Source: Paramacrobiotus metropolitanus (taxonomy: Eukaryota > Tardigrada > Eutardigrada > Parachela > Macrobiotidae). From it: a stretch of 22,482 nt of DNA. This document shows positions 15,541-22,482 of the stretch, piece after piece (position 1 is the first letter of the stretch; each line of letters begins with the position of its first letter). The position numbers and the translations under genes were made by a program. The notes under the pieces were generated by a model, which did not search any database, had not been told where the DNA came from, and saw only the letters and a program-made list of their open reading frames with translations. The stretch lies in contig NW_026570657.1 of NCBI RefSeq assembly GCF_019649055.1, positions 1 through 22,482 of the forward strand, written 5' to 3'.

Positions 15541-18290
15541 CTCCACGGAGTCCTGTCAGTCTGGGCTACTGTCCTGGACTCTTTCACAGTCCACGGTGAT
15601 AGGTGGAAAGAAAACATGATAATCTACCCCACTGCTGCAGCACTGTGCAAGTTCAAAGTCCATCGCCAGCGCCGTATTTATCCCAGCTGACCAGTTATCC
15701 AGCATCATGTACCGCAGTCACGTTTTGGCTCAGGGAAACCATCTCACATAAATTTCTTTAAAATTTCTCCCGTTGAAGGAACAAGAAACACTACGCCGGC
15801 CATTCAAAATGTACACGGAAAAAAATTTGGAGTTCTTCTATAAGCAAAACGAGTATAGTTTCGACTCTTAGTAACTGGGCTGTTTAATCTGAACAAACAG
15901 CACAAATTCCAGAAGCATGTACAACAACGAATATAAGACATGCCTGATAAGTGGGTAAAATTTTAAATTCAATAATTTCCGAAAAACTGCACCATTCAAA
16001 ATTCACCAAGCATATCTTGTGCACTCGTTATCATCTGCTGAGCCATAAAAAAATTAAATGACAAAAAGTTACTGTATACAAAATTGCATACCAAATTAAA
16101 TGCGTAAATAAAGAATGTGCACGCATTACATTAACGCGCACACCGTATCTTGTCTTCTGCTGCGTGCTTGTGAGTGCGCGATCGGAAAAGTTGGCAGGTT
16201 TCAAAAACACGAACAACCATCGTTAAGAGCTAACAAACTGGTTGGAAACTAAGTACCTAAGCAAGTTCATGATGGAAGCACTAGATCGACAGTTAAAGAG
16301 TTTCCGCTGTGAGTTTAGAGATTTACACGTCTATCAGAGCTCTGACGCTACAACAATGGCGTGGCGTGACTAAAACGTATCGATTTCCCAAACACCGGCA
16401 TACCGCCGAAGTCATATCTCGTCATATTACTGTACGTCGCGCCGAAAAACCAACACTTTGCCAATTTTCTTAGACATTTCTCTACAAAAGTTGATAGAAC
16501 AACCAGTGCTTAACTGCTGACCTTTCGCGTTAAAGTATCCACCAATTCTTCGAAACAAATGAAATCACCAGCTGATCCGAGACCCAAAACAGCAAGCAGC
16601 ACACCACAAATCAGCCACAAAATTTCACACCAATTACGGACATGCACGATGCACACGAGGCAAAAGACCTTAATAGAGTTCTAAGGACGCCTGAGTAGGT
16701 TTCTCTGCTTAGTTTCCTTTAGTTTTTCTTAGTTGGTGTCTCTGTGACATCGGCGCCATGCGGTCGAGTTTGGTGCGGGCGACAAAGTTTTACTCGACGC
16801 CGAACTAAATTGCATGAACGGGTAGAAAGATAAAACACTGATAAACTCTACAAACTGATGCTGCCTGCCAATATCGTTGTTCCAGGTATTACATGTGGTT
16901 CGCAGACCATTAGGAGGACCATATCGCGGCTAAACAACGGCATGTTTCTCCGTCTGGCTCTTTCTTCCTTAACTTCCATAGAACTCGAGTACGCCCGCGA
17001 GGAGCCGTCGTAATGAAACCAAAAACATTAGACTCAAACCCGCTCTCTGTACACGACGACCGAAAAGCCTAATTGACAGTTACCACAGAAGCTAGCGCTT
17101 ACGCCGGCTCTTACTGGGATACGTAACCAACGCGCAGTCAAATAGACATACAAAATTATCAAAACAATTAAATTGTGGGACAAAGTACGGAAGGAAAAGA
17201 ACGCTGCAAAGATGAGGAACAACGACAACAAACAAGGAACAACGACTGTTCAGCTTACTCGTGAAATCAGTGCTTCTGGAGTGAAAATAAATAGGCAGAT
17301 GAACCGTTTGCAACCACTCTGCACGATACCATATCCTGACAAACACAAGGGGACACAATATCCGCGTGATTGAAATTACGCAAATCCTCCGAATTACAAA
17401 AGGAAAACAGAAGAGGAACTGGCCGAAAACACCAGGAGTTTCCTATTTCGTGTGGGGTGATGTGTCGGGTTTCTTTCTTGCAGCTGGTTCTTACGACGCT
17501 GCGAGCACCTAGCGGACTGCTGGCACTTGGCGTCGTTTAAACAGAATCAGCAACCTAGTACTTCACTCGATCGGAAAGGATGCGAGAAAGCATAATACGA
17601 AATTAGGAACAAACAGATCGATAGTGGGGTTCTCCGAATCATCCACTGTGAAGTGCGAATCCGTGCACGGACCGTTTTGCAAGCGAACTGACGGCATGGT
17701 GCGATGGATGAAGGCACGTGAGTCATGCGATGATGCAAAAGGAAGCAGTCAACTGGACTGGCCAGTGGATGCAGGCTGTGCCGCTGCAGAGCAACGCAGT
17801 GGCACCGGTACGTACAGGCTGTGCAGCTGATAAGATCGGCAGCCGGGCAGCGGAAGCAGCCTGCGCGCTGTGCAGGCAGATGCTGCGTACGCGTACGAGC
17901 GCAGGTCAGACTGATAAAGGCCAAGCTTATATGGACCGCAGATTACAGTAATACGGTGCAACTGTATCGTTCGTACTGTGATTATTCGTTTACGCGTGCC
18001 ACGTGATCGTTGGGCCGCAGTCAATCACCGATTCAGGAATAAGATTACGGAGCATCGCTTGTCAACAAAGCGGCACTGGCCGGTTGTGATGCCCGGTTGA
18101 CGGTTGTGAACTTGTGCTATGCCGGATATTGTCCGGCAGAACACAACTTCATACAGTTTGCCGTTTGAATGGAGCGACAAGAGACGTGAGCTGAGCCAAC
18201 ATTGCCATAGATAACGGCATGGTTTGCGTGAATTGCGTCGACCATTGTTAATTGCTGAAGTGGGAAACCAACCACCAATCGGCGCCGATT
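15541..18290. other. Flanking host-like DNA, no gene recognised
   Basis: Base composition and codon-like texture change after the LTR. Open frames are short (at most about 125 codons), occur on both strands, and have compositions expected by chance. I see no tRNA B-box, no recognisable protein motif and no second LTR. One 7-bp hairpin, TGCCGGA/TCCGGCA around TATTG, lies at 18,120-18,138. Short exons could still be hidden here. Confidence 0.5.
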
Positions 18291-18298
18291 GAGCTCAT

Positions 18299-18448
18299 AG
18301 TACTGTAGCCGCCCGCACAAGTTGCCCCACAGAGTGAGGTATACGGATATTTGGCCTCACATTGCTCGCTGTTCAGCGCAGTGTGTGCAGGGAGAAGGCA
18401 GCGGCCGGATCTGCCAATGGAGCAACTTGTGCGGGCGGCTACAGTACT
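18299..18448. repeat. 27-bp perfect inverted repeat with 96-bp spacer
   Basis: The arm at 18,299-18,325 (begins AGTACTGTAGCCGCCCGC, ends AAGTTGC) is the exact reverse complement of 18,422-18,448 (begins GCAACTTGTGCGGGCGGC). Similarity runs on weakly on both sides (CCCA/TGGA inside, TTGAG outside), so the original arms were longer. Between the arms is a smaller inverted repeat GTGAGG...CCTCAC. Confidence 0.9.
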
Positions 18449-21133
18449 GCACCTCAACCACCATAGCGCAAAAACAGCACTACCTCGTCCTTCCCTGAGT
18501 CTAGAAGTTATTTTTGTAGAACACCCCATGAATTCCTGATCGACTCCTGTACTGTGTGTCTGGACTGTTCTTGGGTTAAGATAAATGTCCATTACTTCCA
18601 GCTAAGCGTGCAGAAACCTAGCAGGCGCAAAACGGTTAAAACGAAACCCGATTTCGATTCATAATCCTGTGCAATGCGCAGATGAAAAGCGGGATTTTCT
18701 CGTGAAAACCGCATAGATGTTTGGGTTGTTTTAAGCGTGCAGTAACCAGGGTTTTCTTGGTTACTTTGCCGGATTGCGACGCCACAGGTTGACTTACAGA
18801 TCCATATTAATTTTGCTTACTGCTGTTTAAAATCATTTCTGTCTGGTACTAAAAAAATTTGTCGGGTACAACACAAAAACAACCATTCGCTGCTGACCGA
18901 CAGGGACTTTAATGTATGCTAGTTGTTTTATCTGGGCAGTGTCGTATTTATTTTCAACTTGTACAAGCATATGTCATTTACCCATAAACTTTAGAAACCC
19001 CCACAATTAGAGCAAGTAAATCAACTCTTGTAGCTCTTGAAAACATCCAACCGTCCCCAAGACAGAAGCCAAGTTTCCGCGCTGAATTTCCGCGCTTACA
19101 CGTTGCCACAAATATGTATTTACTAGCGCGCATTTCTTCTGTTTGTTCTTTGATACGCCGGCGACTTCACAGATAAACTGACGGGTACTTTGGCCGCAAC
19201 TTCCCGTAGTTTCGAAAGCAAGTGTACAGCAGGTGCAGGTGTATAATTGCACACTTTAGGCAGTGTCACAATCACCACCTTCGACAAGGAGGTGCGTGGT
19301 GAGATGCCCGATTTTGTGATTTCGATATATGCGGCATTGCAGGAGCATTCATTTAAACGCCGAAAAATGTGCGCGGATAGTACTCCCCTGTTCAAAATTG
19401 CCAAATGGCAATAAGGCGCGATTCAGTTACATGTGTATTACGTAAACCAAAGAGGGCAGTGGGTGGTGGTGGGGTTCGGCGCGCACCAGCTTTGCCAAAT
19501 GCTTGAACGCCGCCGTGGGCCGTGGCGAATTTAGCAAATTAGCGTATCGCATTTGGCGTAGTCTTTAAACTTGTATTTTTCGGTTTTCCTTTACGCAGCC
19601 CATTTGAAATCGGCTTGTACGTCGATATACCGTTCATCCATCGTGACGATAGGAACACGGCGGGGGAAAGCCGTTGCAAATCGCAAATTCCACTGTGGCC
19701 ACACAGTAACGATTCTCCGGGTTGTGTGTTTCACGTTTGCAGCGGCCTGGCAACAGCCGGTTAGTGTGTTTGTGTCATATTGTTGATATTCGGATATCAG
19801 TCTGCGTTTGCGCAGCTCCCTGGCTGCTCATAAACTACGCGCCAGGTCGTAACAACGTTCTATGGCTTTATGCCGATTGCAGAATATGTAAATTGGCAAA
19901 GAACATATACCGAGAAAATCACTGACTTTCTTCCGGTGCACCGCGGCAGGAACTGTTGACGACCGATCGAGTCATACTTTGCGGCTGATCGTGATCGCTT
20001 TGAACAAACGTAATTAGAACTAGAAGTATTAACCAATCAAGTTTTCACTGTGCACACATACAGAGTACTACGTATAAAACCGCCTGATAACGTTCAGACG
20101 GTTGCTTCAGAATTCAGATTGATTTTTAAATCCAACTTTAAGCATGACTGTCTGGATGCAGCCATTAGAACCGTGTAATAAGCTACTAGAGAAGCTAACA
20201 GTTCAATCTGAGGGTAATCATACTAGTAAAAATTTAAACCAGGAGTTTGCCGCTGCCGGTATTACGAAGCAAAGATAATATTATCGTGCCGAACTCAACG
20301 GTACTCGTCGCTGCACCAATTTCAATGAATTTCTGCGGCGGTTGGAACTAAACAGTATGTAGAATGATTGTTAATTTCTTAAATTAACATTTTTACTCCA
20401 TAAAACATTTTAACTCCATACATTACAGATTCGTGACTTCTTTATTATCAATGGGAAAAAGACAGGCTAAGTACGAAGACGTTAAGCCGAAGAATGAGTA
20501 GACAAATATTCCATTCATAAGCATTATTAGAAGAAGGTACTTTCTCAGTACTCGGTGTAAAAACTCCGCCACGGAACATTTCAACACCCGATCCAATGCC
20601 TTAGCGAACAGAGCAAACCTATAAATTCTGACGCGATTGCCGTGCGCGGTTTCATTTTCCGACTCGATACCATTCACGGGCCCACAATTAAACCGTATGC
20701 GGCTTGGATCGGAATATACGCGCTACCCGTGTCACGTGTGCAGTTTTCCGTAAATTAGAACAAACCAAATCCATGCGATTCGTGGGATAATACGGTAGCG
20801 TTTCCCGTCAAAACGGCAATATTTGCAACAGGATTAGCATACACTGCATTTTTTGCAGCAGTGTTATGCGAGCCATGGTGGAAAGCAAAATTCTGTAGTA
20901 TCTGCAATAATCATACATTTCTCCTACATTCATGTGATTTAACCATGTGAACGGGACAGCGGCATACGCTGATTCCGTTTCTCTGGTAATTATAATTCAA
21001 TTTGAGCGGTGTATAAAAATCCTTCACTTCTTAAAACACGCACATGTTTCGTACCAGTGTAGCAATAAGCGAATACAACTTTCGGAATAGACACTGCTCT
21101 AACATGAGCAGCTTCCACGCATTGACCGCCGCA
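18449..21133. other. Flanking DNA, short repeats only
   Basis: No gene is supported. Small structures: TAAGCGTGCAG(A/T)AACC at 18,603-18,618 and 18,732-18,747; AGTAACCA/TGGTTACT hairpin at 18,741-18,765; a 13-bp tandem TTTCCGCGCT at 19,074-19,096; and a bulged 11-bp hairpin with a T-rich loop at 20,837-20,869. Open frames here are short and low in coding character. Confidence 0.5.
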
Positions 21134-21361
21134 TCACTGTCCAGATGAACCGTGCGGCGGCTGTGCAGGATGACGCCGGGGCTTTTTGCTAGCGAAGTAC
21201 CCAATCGATGTTGAATCATAATTGATGTGCGCATCCCAGTATCCACGGCGCTTGTTGCAGCACTTCCGGCGCCCACCTTCCCACACCAGGTGTAGCGTAT
21301 ACTTTAATAGACCGTAGACGCGATAAAGTGCAGCTAAATTACCGTTCTTCCTTTCGGGCTG
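21134..21361 (-). CDS. Candidate 3' exon of a spliced minus-strand gene
   Basis: On the minus strand an acceptor-like sequence, CTTTCTGCGCCGGTTCTTCAACAG, ends at 21,362; the following 228 bases are open to TGA 21,136-21,134, giving 75 residues. The frame has no early ATG and is in phase with the exon at 21,430-21,705 if the 68-base GT...AG stretch between them is removed. The protein begins QPERKNGNLAALYRVYGLL, has a basic CC-containing middle (GGRRKCCNKRRGYW) and a Pro/His-rich end. I do not recognise it. An open frame of this length can occur by chance, so support rests on the acceptor and phase match. Confidence 0.35.
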   Translation of the reverse strand, partial: QPERKNGNLAALYRVYGLLKYTLHLVWEGGRRKCCNKRRGYWDAHINYDSTSIGYFASKKPRRHPAQPPHGSSGQ

Positions 21362-21429
21362 CTGTTGAAGAACCGGCGCAGAAAGGCCGTATTACATGTA
21401 TTTCATAGAGAACGGCGTTAGGTCGGTAC

Positions 21430-21705
21430 CTGTCCTTGATTGAGCAGCTGGAAACGGAAAAAATTATCTCCAGGATGGGCAGCATGTGCACGATCTGCTA
21501 TGTACATATCAATATAAGAACAAAATTCTGCAGTCGCTTTGCTAGACCAAGAATGGTCACGCCTTATGGCATTCTTGTCCGGCGTGAAGAGATGGGCATA
21601 GCTGGAAAAGCTGGCCAGCTCCTCCATCTTGTCAACCAGCCCGGCGACGGAACGCCGGTTGTCAAAGGACAACATGGTCATGCGTTGATTCTCCTTGACA
21701 GTGAT
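21430..21705 (-). CDS. Candidate internal exon of a spliced minus-strand gene
   Basis: 276 bases (92 codons, phase 0 at both ends) bounded by an acceptor-like TCTTTTGTTGTGAAG and a donor-like CAG|GTACCG. The protein (starting ITVKENQRMTMLSFDNRR, ending FFRFQLLNQGQ) has a mixed, folded-protein composition, and third codon positions are clearly GC-richer than the surrounding DNA, especially in its first half. I do not recognise the family. A further upstream exon ending at 21,752 with a 46-base intron (21,751-21,706) is possible. Introns of 46-70 bases would fit an animal with compact introns, for example a nematode or tardigrade. Confidence 0.4.
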
Positions 21706-21752
21706 CTTCACAACAAAAGACGTAACACATAACCAATAATTGGCTGTGTACT

Positions 21753-22482
21753 GTCAAACCTAATGCATAAGCATGGTACTGAGCCGGTAAATTAAATTCC
21801 TTGCCAAAGCAGTTCGATTTTGAAAAATCTAAATTAGTTTGTATGGGCAAAAATGACTCGAGATTCTGAATCCTGGCAGCTGGGAACGATAAATTTTTAC
21901 ACGATACATTTTTCTACGATTGCATTTGGCATTATGAACAAGTATGTCTCAGTGTGCTGAAGCAAGGTTAGCTTTAGTTGGTTATAGAAGTCGGTGAAAT
22001 TGTTTACAGCACATTGTGAACAGTTTACGGTAGGACGTTTATTTCACGAGAAACAACCCACAAGACCAGCCCGTCATTTTTTACGTCATCCGGTACTTCT
22101 GTTGAATGTATGAGAATCACTCGTAGAGACAATAATCCCCCGACATTTTGCTCTTACAGTTTAAAATGTTTTCTACTTTTTGTATATTACGGTATTTTCC
22201 AGTAATCATCTGAAAACTTCGCTCAAGATGAGGCAAATCAGTATGAATTTATATTGGTATGCGCTTATAACCATTACCAAGAAGAATCAAGACCTAATAC
22301 TTGTTAAAGCTGTCAGTTTGAATGTTTGTAGTGGCGATATCCAGCAAAGTTGCTATTACGTCTACGAAAAATTGTCCAAAAAATACTAGGCAGATTGTAA
22401 GGTGTGCCGTATGCAACAGGCGTTATTTTTTTCGTTCACTGTCTTAAAAAGAAATTCACAGTAAGCCACAATTAACAAATTA
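21753..22482. other. Right-hand flank, no confident feature
   Basis: AT-rich sequence with scattered short open frames on both strands. A protein-like minus-strand stretch from about 21,816 to 21,752 may be a further exon of the adjacent candidate gene. Otherwise nothing is recognised. Confidence 0.4.

Noticed and set aside
17547-17951. Overlapping 60-125 codon open frames on both strands
   Set aside because: Cys/His/Arg-heavy compositions from a GC-rich local patch, open in several frames at once, with no motif. Probably chance.

Overview
The window is eukaryotic, most likely from an invertebrate animal. Two parts are visible. The left two thirds (1 to about 15,540, plus strand) is the 3' portion of one very large, decaying Ty3/Gypsy-type LTR retrotransposon. 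The right third (15,541-22,482) is unrelated host-like DNA with little coding signal, except a possible spliced minus-strand gene near 21.1-21.75 kb with very short introns. The species cannot be named from the sequence.

Element layout. Bases 2-848 are the downstream part of a long frame that enters from the left edge; it is unrecognised and changes frame about four times. Bases 849-5528 are pol: an acidic linker, reverse transcriptase (YLDD), RNase H, integrase (HHCC finger, DDE core) and a long tail of repeated FxPRSAT-like motifs. Pol is broken by one stop (2169) and two frame changes (near 3765 and 5225-5268). Bases 5553-11108 are a very long second unit (ORF B): low-complexity and repeat-rich N-terminus, helical segments, a Lys/Ser/Glu-rich linker, then a run of winged-helix-like modules, one of which resembles the globular domain of linker histone. 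ORF B is broken by three stops and two frame changes. Bases 11,109-11,458 are a spacer packed with hairpins. Bases 11,459-14,440 are a third unit (ORF C): four-cysteine zinc-ribbon-like motif, helical region, RS-type Arg/Ser region and a helical C-terminus, with one internal stop. A short purine tract leads into a 1.08 kb 3' LTR (about 14,458-15,540; TGTTACG...CGTATTACA) holding a TATA-like box, a CCAAT box and AATAAA.

The unusual point is about 9 kb of non-pol, non-envelope coding sequence between integrase and the 3' LTR. ORFs B and C each begin beside a good splice-acceptor-like sequence, so they may be made from spliced mRNAs, as envelope genes are in other LTR elements. The sense strand is also enriched for GAA(A)GGTC, often placed in the loop of a hairpin with unrelated stems. 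Gag, primer-binding site, 5' LTR and a convincing protease are not visible and probably lie to the left. All frames carry disabling changes, so this copy looks non-autonomous.
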